DNA of 64,000 nucleotides from contig NZ_SOAN01000001.1 of assembly GCF_004364585.1 (NCBI RefSeq), forward strand, positions 62,001 to 126,000, given 5' to 3'. Made by a program: the position numbers and the translations under genes. This document shows, in pieces, positions 28,201 through 36,396 of the stretch (position 1 is its first letter; each line of letters begins with the position of its first letter). The stretch comes from Nesterenkonia aurantiaca (GTDB lineage Bacteria; Actinomycetota; Actinomycetes; Actinomycetales; Micrococcaceae). The notes under the pieces are model-generated. The model ran no database searches, was not told the DNA's origin, and was given only the letters and a program-made list of their open reading frames with translations.

Positions 28201-28821
28201 GCGGTAGCGCTGGTAGAGCTCAGCGGCGGCAGCCCATTCCGGGCGTCGGCACTGCTCGGCCAGGCCGCGCAGCTGCTCGGGTGAGACCCCATACTCCGCG
28301 GCGCGGTCGAAGAGCTCGCGGATCTCCTTGCGGAACCCGTCGGTGTCCGCGGCCTCCGCCAAGGAGGCCGGCCAGCTCAGCGGCGGCATCCCGCTCTCGG
28401 GATCCGAGCTCAGCAGCTCACGGATGATGCTGTCCTGCTCGGCCCCGGAGAGCAGCCGGGGCCGGCGCGCGGTGAAGGAGAGGATCTCCCGGCGCCGGGC
28501 CTCCCCCAACAGCCAGAAGGCGTAGGAGGCGAAGGAGCGGGAGGGCTGCTCCGAGAGCGACCCGCCGCGGGGGCTGGTGTCCCGGGCGACCCAGGCCGCC
28601 TCGACCTGTTCGCGCAGCACCGCTGAGGTGGCGCGGGTCGGTGAGAGCAGCAACAGCCGGGAGGAGTCCTGCCCGGACTCCAGATGGCGCAGCGCCAGCT
28701 CCGCCGCCAGCGTCGACTTGCCGCTGCCGGGACCGCCGAAACTCAGGATCGGCCCATGTCCGGGGCGCTCGGCCGCGGCGAGCACCTGATGCTGGGACTG
28801 ATCGAACTCCATGAGGGTCAT
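25282..28821 (-). CDS. adnA: AdnA-type helicase-nuclease subunit
   Basis: A 1179-residue partner of AdnB. Walker A is SFGGPGSGKSTLAAE (29-37 core). Motif II is degenerate: IIVDDLQEATPSV in place of DExQD, as expected for the weaker motor of the pair. The C-terminal RecB-type nuclease shows RGVIDRVE, FVIDLKTGRHQ and LGSYQLLVALG. The tail carries RCLVGSLCPLCEN, a Cys-x6-Cys-x2-Cys group like the iron-sulfur staple of AddB-type nucleases. Start ATGs at 28821 and 28812 are equally possible. It is divergent from the exonuclease gene at 28940. Confidence 0.92.
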   Translation of the reverse strand: MTLMEFDQSQHQVLAAAERPGHGPILSFGGPGSGKSTLAAELALRHLESGQDSSRLLLLSPTRATSAVLREQVEAAWVARDTSPRGGSLSEQPSRSFASYAFWLLGEARRREILSFTARRPRLLSGAEQDSIIRELLSSDPESGMPPLSWPASLAEAADTDGFRKEIRELFDRAAEYGVSPEQLRGLAEQCRRPEWAAAAELYQRYREDLDAGANADAFDPAGLINEACNLLEENPEFLETERERLRRIIVDDLQEATPSVYRLLRLIGAGADVLAFASPETAVQGFRGARPDKLRSWTVAPRRVTAQSVLGLNPETDAEIDGIVRRSISGSMTPDPHGGLPGVEPSVMVLEGNHRITDAVGRAYARALRRISPAGPQQPRQRWLQLLSEPTAEPADAEPGPTEAGSCAVEIVPGDYLAEQFVLQEVLDRHHRHGVPFDEIAVIARNGALLKRLVRMFQTQGVPVRQSMSDVILNQESAVAPLLRVLHLVTARPEPEAEHPVPLPEVLTLLTSRYGETDSMTLRSLRQVLRSQERRRLRAEAEVSEPRSSDELLVAAANNAGDPVFEAVRAQSRFQHLTRGLERVAAMLAAGHAAAGPASGPEELLWEIWSAADVSRHWAGLTRWSSAEGRRADHDLDAVMALFQAAERFSDQNPGASALAFVDHIERLELPMDTLAKTSAVDAAIEVLTPASAAGREFDTVILTGLQEGAWPNLNPRGALLGSGHLVDVVEGRADASAQSLLVKRMNVLQDEYRLFASAVSRAKNRLYAVAVHAQEESPSMLLDLVVPPGERTARSGAIPRPITAHRLIAELRRHLEISIQAELDDAAEPALSGSGPARSSPAGSSPGDPTIDETTETQRRAAARALAVLAEGGLIGAEPDTWWGLPELSTTAPLLEPEDTVRVSPSSVQSAIDAPLQWFTGAAGGVEATDFSRMLGSLIHEIAEHHPAETDREVLGAELDARWDSLGREEGWETEKDRSRARVMLKKLAGYFGHVQGQGRQVIARELQVEASLEIPLPPEEPGGSAQIRSVEIRGVIDRVERTEAGELFVIDLKTGRHQPTKAEILTHGQLGSYQLLVALGAVDRALIETDDVQDSAPAPSGGGAALLQVGTSAKASNLQRQEALDADASWPLEQLTQAAEVMSGRVFSAYHSPNQQRCLVGSLCPLCENTKQVTQP

Positions 28822-28927
28822 TCAATCAGAGCCCCCGGACATGGCTTCGCGCAATAGCTCAACCCCACGTCGCCACGCGGCCGCAGCGGCTCAGGGTGAT
28901 GTCCGCGGCCATGTCCGACCCGCGCGC

Positions 28928-28933
28928 TACCGT
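28928..28933 (+). promoter_or_regulatory. -10 box for the exonuclease gene (leaderless)
   Basis: TACCGT ends 6 bases before the ATG at 28940. No ribosome binding site precedes the ATG. Confidence 0.4.
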
Positions 28934-28939
28934 AGAGCC

Positions 28940-29707
28940 ATGGCCGAGACCCCCACCCTCTTCGAGATCACCCCCAGCAGCGAGTCCTGGCATACCCGCC
29001 GCCGGGTCGGCTTCGACCTGGAGACCACCTCCCGGGACCCCCGGGTGGCGCGGATCGTCTCCGCGGCGCTGGTGATCTTCGACGACGCCGAGGGCAGCAC
29101 CGGCGCCGAGACCGGAGTCGAGGGTTCCCCCGGTGCCGGCTCCCAGCGCGTGCGCACTCGGGAGTGGCTGGTCGATCCGGGTGTGGAGATCCCGGCCGAG
29201 ACCACCGCGATCCACGGCATCTCTACCGAATACGCCCAAGCCAACGGGCAACCCGCGGCCGAGGCGGTCGCTCAGATCACCACGGCCCTGGCGCAGGAGT
29301 TCGCCGCGGGCAGCTCCGTGGTGGTGATGAATGCCCCCTATGACTTCACCGTGCTCCAGCAGGAGGCGCTGCGCCACGGGGTCGAGTTCACCGAGCCGGT
29401 CGGGGTCATCGACCCGCTGGTGATCGATAAGCAGGTGGACAAGTACCGTCGCGGCAAACGCACGCTGAGCCAAATGTGCCTGCACTATGAGGTCGAGCTC
29501 GACGCCGCCCATTCGGCCACCCCGGACGCCTGGGCCGCTGTGGAGGTGGCCTGCGCGCAGGCCGAGCGGTTCCCGCAGCTGCAGATCCCGGCGCCCGAGC
29601 TGCACCGGCTCCAGGCCGGATGGAAGGTCGGACAGGCCGCGGACCTGCAGGAATACCTGCGCCGCACCCGCTCCGACGCCGAGGTCAGCCCGGCCTGGCC
29701 GGTGTGA
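28940..29707 (+). CDS. DnaQ-like DEDDh 3'-5' exonuclease
   Basis: A 255-residue exonuclease domain protein. Motif ExoI is VGFDLETTSRDP (Asp, Glu), ExoII is VVMNAPYDFTVLQ (Asp), and ExoIII is AHSATPDAWAA (His and Asp). The histidine makes it DEDDh type, like the DNA polymerase III epsilon subunit. It is shorter than epsilon fusions and has no polymerase-binding tail, so it is a stand-alone nuclease, possibly in repair given the divergent adnA. The ATG at 28940 is chosen because homology starts there. Its last 23 bases overlap the end of the convergent FGE gene. Confidence 0.88.
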   Translation: MAETPTLFEITPSSESWHTRRRVGFDLETTSRDPRVARIVSAALVIFDDAEGSTGAETGVEGSPGAGSQRVRTREWLVDPGVEIPAETTAIHGISTEYAQANGQPAAEAVAQITTALAQEFAAGSSVVVMNAPYDFTVLQQEALRHGVEFTEPVGVIDPLVIDKQVDKYRRGKRTLSQMCLHYEVELDAAHSATPDAWAAVEVACAQAERFPQLQIPAPELHRLQAGWKVGQAADLQEYLRRTRSDAEVSPAWPV

Positions 29708-30713
29708 ACGCGAGCCGGAACCCGGTGTGACCCAGCGAGGTGTCCGCCGAGGCCGAGGTGCGCGCTGAGGTGCGGTAGCGCCGGCAGTAGGAGCGGTGGC
29801 ACATATAGGAGCCCCCGCGCATCACTGGATACGCTCCGGACCGCGAAGACCCTGACGCGCTGCCATCAGCTCTGGTGAACCCCGAGGCCGTCCACTCCCA
29901 GACATTGCCGGTGGTGTTGAAGAGCCCATACCCGTTGGGCGCGAAGGATTCCGCCGGTCGGGTGCCGATCTCCCCTACGAGCCCCTCCGGGAACTCGCCG
30001 GGGAAGATGTTCATCCGGCGCTGCCCACCCGGGTCCCGATCTGCCCCCCAGGGGTAGGGCTGCTGGTCCAGTCCGCCGCGCGCGGCGTACTCCCATTCGG
30101 TCTCGCTCGGCAGCCGAGCCCCGACCCAGCTGGCATAGGCCTGCGCGTCGCGCCGGGACACCTGCGTCACCGGGTGATCCTCCCGCCCCGCAGCGGTGGA
30201 CCCAGGCCCCTCGGGCGCGAACCAGGCGGCGCCGCGCACCTGCCGCCACCACGGGGTGGAGGGCTCTGGGGCCGGGGCGGCGTCGCGCAGCTCTCGAGCG
30301 AGCAGCCCTTGGAAGACCAGGGCGTCCCCGTGACGTTCGGCGTCGGTGAGGTGCCCGGTGGCCTGCACGAATTGTGCGAACTGCGCCACGGTCACCGTGG
30401 TGGAGCTGATCGCGAAGGCCTCGACGCGGACGGACCTGACCGGGCCCTCACCGTCCTCCGGGTAGGCCTGCGGGTCCACGGAGCCCATTCGGAACTCATC
30501 GGCGGAGAATCCGATCATCGACAGCTCGGAGGAGGCCGCGGCGGCCAGCTGGACGACCAGTGCGGCCTTCGCGGCAGAGTCCGGCGCGACCGGCGTCGTC
30601 GGGGTGGTGCTCGCGGTGCCGTTCGATGCGGCCCTCGGGGCGGCGCTGACAGTTTCCCGGCGTGGCGGGCTGCAACAGGACGCGGGTGCCCAACGGTGCT
30701 GTGCGTCGGTCAT
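29685..30713 (-). CDS. Formylglycine-generating enzyme (SUMF1/FGE family)
   Basis: A 342-residue oxidase that converts the Cys of a CxPxR motif in sulfatases to formylglycine. After a low-complexity N-terminus (1-60) comes the FGE-sulfatase domain: FRMGSVDPQAYPEDGEGPVR, RLPSETEWEYAARGG, FNTTGNVWEW and the active site MRGGSYMCHRSYCRRYR with Cys305 and Cys310, the copper-binding cysteine pair of aerobic FGEs. Both are intact. GGGAG precedes the ATG. It is divergent from the choline sulfatase gene, which carries the matching CAPSR motif. Confidence 0.94.
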   Translation of the reverse strand: MTDAQHRWAPASCCSPPRRETVSAAPRAASNGTASTTPTTPVAPDSAAKAALVVQLAAAASSELSMIGFSADEFRMGSVDPQAYPEDGEGPVRSVRVEAFAISSTTVTVAQFAQFVQATGHLTDAERHGDALVFQGLLARELRDAAPAPEPSTPWWRQVRGAAWFAPEGPGSTAAGREDHPVTQVSRRDAQAYASWVGARLPSETEWEYAARGGLDQQPYPWGADRDPGGQRRMNIFPGEFPEGLVGEIGTRPAESFAPNGYGLFNTTGNVWEWTASGFTRADGSASGSSRSGAYPVMRGGSYMCHRSYCRRYRTSARTSASADTSLGHTGFRLAFTPARPG

Positions 30714-30763
30714 TCTGCTCCCCTGTCTGTCACCTGATCATCGTCGCAGGCCCTCGGATCCCC

Positions 30764-30793
30764 CGGAATTCCGCGGAAGATGACCTGTAGCCT
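30764..30793 (+). promoter_or_regulatory. Candidate promoter and palindromic operator for the sulfatase gene
   Basis: CGGAATTCCG (30764-30773) is a perfect 10-base palindrome lying where the -35 box is expected, 14 bases before a -10 box TAGCCT (30788-30793). It lies in the 153-base gap between divergent FGE and sulfatase genes. Confidence 0.4.
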
Positions 30794-30866
30794 GGCACAG
30801 CGCGCCGCCTGCACTTCTGCGCGCTTCACGCCCATCTCAGTGCTCATCACGAAGGAGGGACACACT

Positions 30867-32492
30867 ATGTCTGACGACCAGAACATCTCACACCACACCG
30901 GAACCGTGTCTCCGCCCGAGCACTCCTCCAGCGTCTCACCTCCTGACACCGTCTCACCTCCGAACATCGTCGTCATCCAGGCTGACCAGATGGCCGCCCA
31001 GGCGCTCGGCGCCTACGGCGACGCCGCCGCGAAGACCCCGCACATGGATGCACTCGCCGAAGACGGAGCCGTCTTCGATCGCGCCTACTGCAACTCGCCG
31101 CTCTGCGCGCCCTCCCGCGCCTCCATGATGACCGGGGTGATGCCCTCTGACCTGGGCTGCTTCGACAACGGGGATGACTTCGCGTCCTCGGTGCCGACCT
31201 TCGCGCACCGACTGCGTCACGCCGGGTATCACACGGCGCTGGTCGGCCGGATGCACTTCGTCGGGGCAGATCAGCACCACGGGTTCGAAGAGCGCCTGAC
31301 CACCGACGTCTACCCGGCTGACCTGGACATGGTCCCGGACTGGACGCTGCCGCTGGAGCAGAAGCTGCAGTGGTACCACGACGCCGACGCGGTCTTCACC
31401 GCCGGGGTCTCCAAGGCCTCGGTTCAGCAGGACTTCGACGACGAGGTCGGTTTTCGCACGCTGCGCCACCTCAATGACCGGGTCCGCGCGAACCAGGCGG
31501 CCGCCGCGGCCGGAGAGGAGGCGCAGCCGTTCCTCATGGTGAGCAGCTTCATCCACCCGCATGACCCGTATGAGCCGCCGCAGGAGCATTGGGACCGGTT
31601 CGCCGACGTCGAGATCCCTGACCCGGCACACCCCGAGGTGCCCGATATCGCGCAGGATCCGCACAGCCATCGGCTCCGCGCGATGAGCGGCTTCGACCAG
31701 CGCTACCCGGACCTGGAGCAGGTCCGCAACGCCCGGCGCGCCTACTACGCGGCGGTCAGCTACATCGATGACCACGTGGGCCGGATCCGCGAGCGCCTGG
31801 ATTCCCTGGGGCTGAGTGAGAACACCGTGATCCTGGTGACCGCCGACCACGGAGACATGCTCGGCGAGCGGGGCCTCTGGTACAAGATGTCGCCCTATGA
31901 GCGCTCCTCCCGGGTGCCGCTGATCGCCTCCGGTCCGGAGCACCTGGTGCCCCGAGGCCGGCATCAGACCCCGGTCTCGCTGCTGGACCTGATGCCCACA
32001 CTGGTGGACCTGGCCGGAGCCCCGTCGCCGAAGGCTGCCGGGGACTCCGTCTTTGAGATCGCCAGGCGTGAGCAGACTGGCGAGATCGGGCCCAAGGACC
32101 GTCCGGTGATCATCGAGTACCTCGCGGAGGGCACCTACCGGCCGCAGCTGAGCATCATCAGCGGGCAGTACAAGTACGTGATCTGCCCGGGCGACGTGGA
32201 TCAGCTCTTCGACCTCGCCGCGGACCCCCATGAGCTGCACAATGCGGCCCGCGAAGACCAGCATGCGGGCACCGTGGCGCGGCTGCGCGGCGAGCTGGAC
32301 TCCCGCTATGACATGGAGGCGCTGGAGGCCGGGATCCTGGAGAGTCAGGATCAGCGCCGGCTCGTCGCCGAAGCCCTGAGCATGGGGCGGAAACGGTCCT
32401 TCGACCACAACCCGGAGCCCGAGCAGCGCTATGTGCGCGGGGACTTCTGGGGCGCCCTGGAGTACGGCACGATCCGCGAGGGCGCCTGCTGA
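30867..32492 (+). CDS. betC: Choline sulfatase-like type I sulfatase
   Basis: A 541-residue alkaline-phosphatase-fold sulfatase. The formylglycine motif is Cys80 in NSPLCAPSRASMMTGV. Metal residues are Asp40 (VVIQADQMAAQALG) and the later TADHGDMLGERGLW. The stretch GRMHFVGADQHHGFEERLT with DVYPADLDMV, and the C-terminus MGRKRSFDHNPEP...RYVRGDFW, are characteristic of choline sulfatases (BetC). These release choline and sulfate from choline-O-sulfate in the cytoplasm. AAGGAGGG precedes the ATG. The N-terminal 32 residues contain VSPP three times and look disordered. Its activator, FGE, is the divergent neighbour. Confidence 0.9.
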   Translation: MSDDQNISHHTGTVSPPEHSSSVSPPDTVSPPNIVVIQADQMAAQALGAYGDAAAKTPHMDALAEDGAVFDRAYCNSPLCAPSRASMMTGVMPSDLGCFDNGDDFASSVPTFAHRLRHAGYHTALVGRMHFVGADQHHGFEERLTTDVYPADLDMVPDWTLPLEQKLQWYHDADAVFTAGVSKASVQQDFDDEVGFRTLRHLNDRVRANQAAAAAGEEAQPFLMVSSFIHPHDPYEPPQEHWDRFADVEIPDPAHPEVPDIAQDPHSHRLRAMSGFDQRYPDLEQVRNARRAYYAAVSYIDDHVGRIRERLDSLGLSENTVILVTADHGDMLGERGLWYKMSPYERSSRVPLIASGPEHLVPRGRHQTPVSLLDLMPTLVDLAGAPSPKAAGDSVFEIARREQTGEIGPKDRPVIIEYLAEGTYRPQLSIISGQYKYVICPGDVDQLFDLAADPHELHNAAREDQHAGTVARLRGELDSRYDMEALEAGILESQDQRRLVAEALSMGRKRSFDHNPEPEQRYVRGDFWGALEYGTIREGAC

Positions 32493-32570
32493 GCTGAGCT
32501 CCCGGCTCCCTGAGGTTCCGGCCTCCTGAGCTCCCTGGGCTTGCGGGGCTTCCTTGGCTGAGGCCTTCAC

Positions 32571-32637
32571 CCCTGGGGCGCTAACGGGTGGAATGACCGG
32601 TGAATCTCGGTGCATTCCGCCCGTTGTCGCCCCAGGG
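32571..32637 (+). terminator. Long hairpin between the sulfatase and alcohol dehydrogenase genes
   Basis: CCCTGGGGCG (32571-32580) pairs perfectly with CGCCCCAGGG (32628-32637). Pairing continues inward: AACGGG/CCCGTT, then GGAATG/CATTCC and a small ACCG/CGGT tip, with only one mismatch and two G-U pairs. It lies 78 bases beyond the sulfatase stop. No T-run follows, so it may be a Rho-assisted terminator or a structured RNA element. Confidence 0.5.
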
Positions 32638-32667
32638 ATGGGGCAGGGGCGGCGAGTCGGCGTTCGG

Positions 32668-32673
32668 TAAAGT
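32668..32673 (+). promoter_or_regulatory. -10 box for the alcohol dehydrogenase gene (leaderless)
   Basis: TAAAGT ends 8 bases before the ATG at 32682, with no ribosome binding site between. Confidence 0.45.
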
Positions 32674-32681
32674 TCGGTCTC

Positions 32682-33722
32682 ATGCGCGCAATGGTGATGG
32701 ATGAGATCGCAGGGTCCTTGGACGTCCGAGAGGTGCCCGACCCCACTCCCCCGGTGGGCGGGGTGGTCGTGGAGGTCCATGCCACCGGCCTGTGCGGGAG
32801 CGACTGGCACGCCTGGGCCGGACATGAGGAGCTCACCCTGCCCCATGTGCCCGGCCACGAGCTTGCCGGCGTCATCTCCGCGGTGGACTCCGGGGTGCAG
32901 CGCTGGTCGGTGGGTGACCGGGTGACGGTGCCCTTCGTGTGCGGCTGCGGCGCCTGCGACTGGTGCCGGAACGGCAACGCCCAGGTGTGCCCGAACCAGC
33001 AGCAGCCCGGCTTCACCCACGATGGATCCTTCGCGGAGCATGTGGCGCTGCACGCCGCGGACACCAACCTTGTCGCCATCCCGGAGGCCGTCTCCTTCGA
33101 GGCCGCGGCGGCGTTGGGCTGCCGCTTCGCCACCGCCTACCGGGCGCTGACCGTGCGTGCCGCGGTGCGCGCCGGAGAATGGATCACCGTGGTGGGCGCC
33201 GGTGGCGTCGGGCTCAGCGCGGTGATGATCGCCAAGGCGCTCGGCGCCCAGGTGATCGCCGTGGACCGCAGCCCCGACGCCCTCCAGGCCGCGAAGGACC
33301 TCGGGGCCGATCGCGTGATCCTCGCCGACGGACGCGACGTCCCGGCGGCGGTGCGTGAGGCCACCGGTGAGGGCAGCGATGTCTCAGTGGACGCCGTGGG
33401 CAGCGAACAGACCTGCGCGGCCGCGATCCTGAGCCTGCGCCGGCGCGGTCGGCATGTACAGATCGGACTGCTGCCCACCAAGACCGGTCTCTCCCAGGTC
33501 CCGATGGCCCGCGCGATCGCTTGGGAGCTTGACCTGTTGGGAAGCCACGGCATGGCCGCCGCTGACTACCCCGGGATGCTGGGGCTGATCAGCAGCGGTG
33601 CGCTGCGCCCGCAGGACCTCATCGAACGCGTGGTCGGGCTCGAGGAGGCGGCCAGGCTGCTGCCCGGGATGCAGCGGTCCGTGACCCCGGGGATGACGAT
33701 GATCAACCCCAGGCTCGCGTGA
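32682..33722 (+). CDS. Zinc-dependent medium-chain alcohol dehydrogenase
   Basis: A 346-residue MDR-family oxidoreductase. Catalytic zinc ligands: Cys and His in TGLCGSDWHAW and PHVPGHELAGV. The structural zinc lobe has four cysteines, CGCGACDWCRNGNAQVC. The Rossmann fold shows VVGAGGVGLSAVMIAKALG. The intact lobes and length fit a functional enzyme of the threonine/sorbitol/alcohol dehydrogenase group. Its substrate is unknown. Placement after the choline sulfatase raises, but does not prove, a link to choline oxidation. Choline oxidation normally uses a flavin (BetA) or iron-dependent enzyme, so I consider this weak. Confidence 0.85.
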   Translation: MRAMVMDEIAGSLDVREVPDPTPPVGGVVVEVHATGLCGSDWHAWAGHEELTLPHVPGHELAGVISAVDSGVQRWSVGDRVTVPFVCGCGACDWCRNGNAQVCPNQQQPGFTHDGSFAEHVALHAADTNLVAIPEAVSFEAAAALGCRFATAYRALTVRAAVRAGEWITVVGAGGVGLSAVMIAKALGAQVIAVDRSPDALQAAKDLGADRVILADGRDVPAAVREATGEGSDVSVDAVGSEQTCAAAILSLRRRGRHVQIGLLPTKTGLSQVPMARAIAWELDLLGSHGMAAADYPGMLGLISSGALRPQDLIERVVGLEEAARLLPGMQRSVTPGMTMINPRLA

Positions 33723-33764
33723 TCACCCCTGAGGCTTCAGGGCCAGCGCCTCAGGCCTGAACCC

Positions 33765-35072
33765 TCAGGGCTGCGCCTGCGCGGCGGCCTTCGCGGCGCC
33801 GGGCAGTGCCTCCAGGATCCGGCCGATCGCGGCGTCGTCGTGGGCTGAGGACAGGAACCAGGCCTCGAACACGCTCGGCGGCAGGTAGACCCCGGCGTCG
33901 AGCATCGCGTGGAAGAACGGTCCGTAGCGGAAGGTCTCCTGGGCCTGGGCGTGGGCGTAGTTGTGCACCCCGGTGGCTGAGGTGCCGAAGGCCACGGAGA
34001 ACAGCGAGCCGACCTTCTGCAGCGTGTGGTCCACCCCGGCCTCGCTCAGCGCGGCGGTGACCCCGTCGGCCACGATCTGGGCCTTCTGATCCACGTGCGC
34101 GTAGACCCCTGCGGTGGCGTGTTCCAGGGTGGCCACCCCGGCTGCCATCGCGACCGGGTTCCCCGAGAGCGTGCCTGCGTGGTAGACCGGGCCGGTGGGC
34201 GCCAGGTGCTCCATGACCTCGCGTCGACCGGCCAGCGCGGCGGTGGGCAGTCCGCCGCCGATGACCTTGCCGAAGGTGAACAGGTCAGGCTCCCAGCCCT
34301 CGACCCGCCCGGAGGCACCCCAGTAGCCGGCCTCGGTGATCCGGAATCCGGTCATCACCTCGTCGAAGATCATCAGGGCCCCGTGGCGCTGGGTGATCTC
34401 GCGGATGAAGCTGTTGAAGCCTGCTTCCGGGACCACCACGCCCATGTTGGCCGGGGTGGCTTCAGTGATCACCGCAGCGATGTGCTCGCCGTGCTCGGCG
34501 AAGACGGCCTCCAGTGCGGCGCGGTCGTTGTATTCCACCACGATGGTCTCGGAGGCCTGCGCCTCGGTGACCCCTGCGGAGCCCGGCAGGCCCAGCGTGG
34601 CCACTCCGGAGCCGGCGGCGGCGAGCAGCCCGTCGGAGTGCCCGTGGTAGCAGCCGGCGAACTTCACCACGATGTTGCGCCCGGTGACCCCGCGGGCCAG
34701 CCGGATCGCGGTCATGGTGGCTTCGGTGCCGGTGGAGACCATCCGGATCATCTCCGCGCCGGGGACCCGACGCCGGACCAGCTCGGCGAGCCGCGCCTCG
34801 GAGGGGTGGGAGGTGCCGAAGCCGAGTCCGGCGTCCACCGCGTCGTGCACGGCTTTGATCACCGCAGGGTGCTTATGCCCCAGCAGCGCTGGCCCCCAGG
34901 ATCCGACCAGGTCCACGTACTGGGTGCCCTCGGCGTCGGTGAGGTAGGGCCCGTCGGCGGAGACCATGAACGCCGGGGTGCCGCCCACCGAGCCGAAGGC
35001 GCGGACCGGGGAGCTCACTCCCCCGGGCATGATCTCGCGGGCGGTGTCGAAGAGTTCCTGGTTCGTGGTCAT
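33765..35072 (-). CDS. hemL: Glutamate-1-semialdehyde 2,1-aminomutase
   Basis: A 435-residue PLP enzyme that makes 5-aminolevulinate from glutamate-1-semialdehyde, the second step of the C5 route begun by hemA in this window. Seen: [35 protein letters not shown] (PLP phosphate site), [10 protein letters not shown] and the Schiff-base lysine in [11 protein letters not shown]. Full family length. It is the last gene of the minus-strand heme cluster, 16 bases after hemB. Confidence 0.97.
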   Translation of the reverse strand: MTTNQELFDTAREIMPGGVSSPVRAFGSVGGTPAFMVSADGPYLTDAEGTQYVDLVGSWGPALLGHKHPAVIKAVHDAVDAGLGFGTSHPSEARLAELVRRRVPGAEMIRMVSTGTEATMTAIRLARGVTGRNIVVKFAGCYHGHSDGLLAAAGSGVATLGLPGSAGVTEAQASETIVVEYNDRAALEAVFAEHGEHIAAVITEATPANMGVVVPEAGFNSFIREITQRHGALMIFDEVMTGFRITEAGYWGASGRVEGWEPDLFTFGKVIGGGLPTAALAGRREVMEHLAPTGPVYHAGTLSGNPVAMAAGVATLEHATAGVYAHVDQKAQIVADGVTAALSEAGVDHTLQKVGSLFSVAFGTSATGVHNYAHAQAQETFRYGPFFHAMLDAGVYLPPSVFEAWFLSSAHDDAAIGRILEALPGAAKAAAQAQP

Positions 35073-35088
35073 CGCGGAGCGGGTCCTT

Positions 35089-36297
35089 TCAGCTGACCGG
35101 CGGGAAGCCGGCGTCGGTGCGGGGTTCGTCAGTGGGTTCGCGCGTCGGCCGGTTCTCGGCCGGTGCGCTGGTCTCCGCCGGTGTCGCAGCCTCAGCTTCT
35201 GCCGGGGCCGCAGTCGTGTGCGGCTGGATCGGTGGGTGCACCGGGGTGTCCGCGCTGGGTGCCGCAGGCGCCCTGTGGGACGGGGGAAGCGGCGCCACCG
35301 GCGCCCGCGTGCTGCCCAGCTCCTCGCGAAGCCATCCGGCCACCTCGGCGGCGTAGTAGGTGAGCACGTTGGTCGCGCCCGCGCGGCGGATCGCGATCAG
35401 CGATTCGGTGATCACCGTGCGCCGGTCGATCCACCCGTTGGCGGCGGCGGCCTCGATCATCGCGTACTCCCCGGAGACCTGATAGGCCGAGACCGGGACG
35501 TCGCTGATCGCGGCGGTGTCCGAGAGGATGTCGAGGTAGGCGCTGGCCGGCTTGACCATCACCATGTCCGCGCCCTCGGCGAGGTCGATCTCCACCTCGC
35601 GCAGCGCTTCGGTGCGGTTCGGGGCGTCCATCTGGTACTGCTTGCGGTCCCCGCTCAGCTGGGAGTCCACGGCCTCGCGGAACGGGCCGTAGAAGCCGGA
35701 GGCGTATTTCGCGGCGTAGGCGAGGATCGGCACGTGCTGGTGTCCGGCCTCGTCCAGAGCCTGCCGGATCACGGCGACCTGGCCGTCCATCATGCCCGAG
35801 GGTGCGACGACGTCGGCGCCCGCCTCGGCCTGGGCCACGCCCATCTCGGCGTAGACCTCCAGGGTGGCGTCGTTGTCCACCTCGCCGGCCTCGTCCACGA
35901 GACCGCAGTGCCCGTGATCGGTGAACTCGTCCAGGCACAGGTCGCTCATCACGACCAGGTCATCGCCGACCCGGTCCTTCACGGCGCGGATGGAGCGATT
36001 CAGGATGCCCTGCGGGTCCAGGCCGGCGCTGCCCTGGGCGTCGCGGTTAGCGGGGATGCCGAAGAGCATGATCCCGGCCAGGCCGAGGTCGCGGGCCTGC
36101 TCGGCGGCGTTGAGCAGCGAGGCTTCGGTGTGCTGGAAGACGCCGGGCATGGAGCTGATCGGCACCGGTTCGGTGAGGCCCTCGCGGACGAAGACCGGCA
36201 GGATCAGGTCGGCCGGGTGCAGCCGGGTCTCGGCCACCATCCGGCGCATGGCAGGGCTGCGGCGCAGCCGGCGTGGGCGCTGTTCGGGGAAACTCAC
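35089..36297 (-). CDS. hemB: Delta-aminolevulinic acid dehydratase (porphobilinogen synthase)
   Basis: A 402-residue enzyme that joins two 5-aminolevulinates to porphobilinogen. The Schiff-base lysines are in [12 protein letters not shown] and [13 protein letters not shown]. The metal-binding loop reads [16 protein letters not shown]: Cys121, Asp123 and Cys131. It therefore mixes the Cys3 (zinc) and Asp (magnesium) types. The catalytic core ends near residue 335. The final 67 residues are Ala/Pro/Thr/Glu-rich, disordered-looking and beyond the usual length of about 330. It lies between hemD and hemL. Confidence 0.96.
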   Translation of the reverse strand: MSFPEQRPRRLRRSPAMRRMVAETRLHPADLILPVFVREGLTEPVPISSMPGVFQHTEASLLNAAEQARDLGLAGIMLFGIPANRDAQGSAGLDPQGILNRSIRAVKDRVGDDLVVMSDLCLDEFTDHGHCGLVDEAGEVDNDATLEVYAEMGVAQAEAGADVVAPSGMMDGQVAVIRQALDEAGHQHVPILAYAAKYASGFYGPFREAVDSQLSGDRKQYQMDAPNRTEALREVEIDLAEGADMVMVKPASAYLDILSDTAAISDVPVSAYQVSGEYAMIEAAAANGWIDRRTVITESLIAIRRAGATNVLTYYAAEVAGWLREELGSTRAPVAPLPPSHRAPAAPSADTPVHPPIQPHTTAAPAEAEAATPAETSAPAENRPTREPTDEPRTDAGFPPVS

Positions 36298-36396
36298 GTG
36301 CTACTCCTGGTGATCAGGGGGACGGCGGTCGGTGCGCTCGAGCTGGCCTTCTCGGAAGGGCCCCGCTGAACGTGTCGCCGCCGCACAGTCTAGTTC

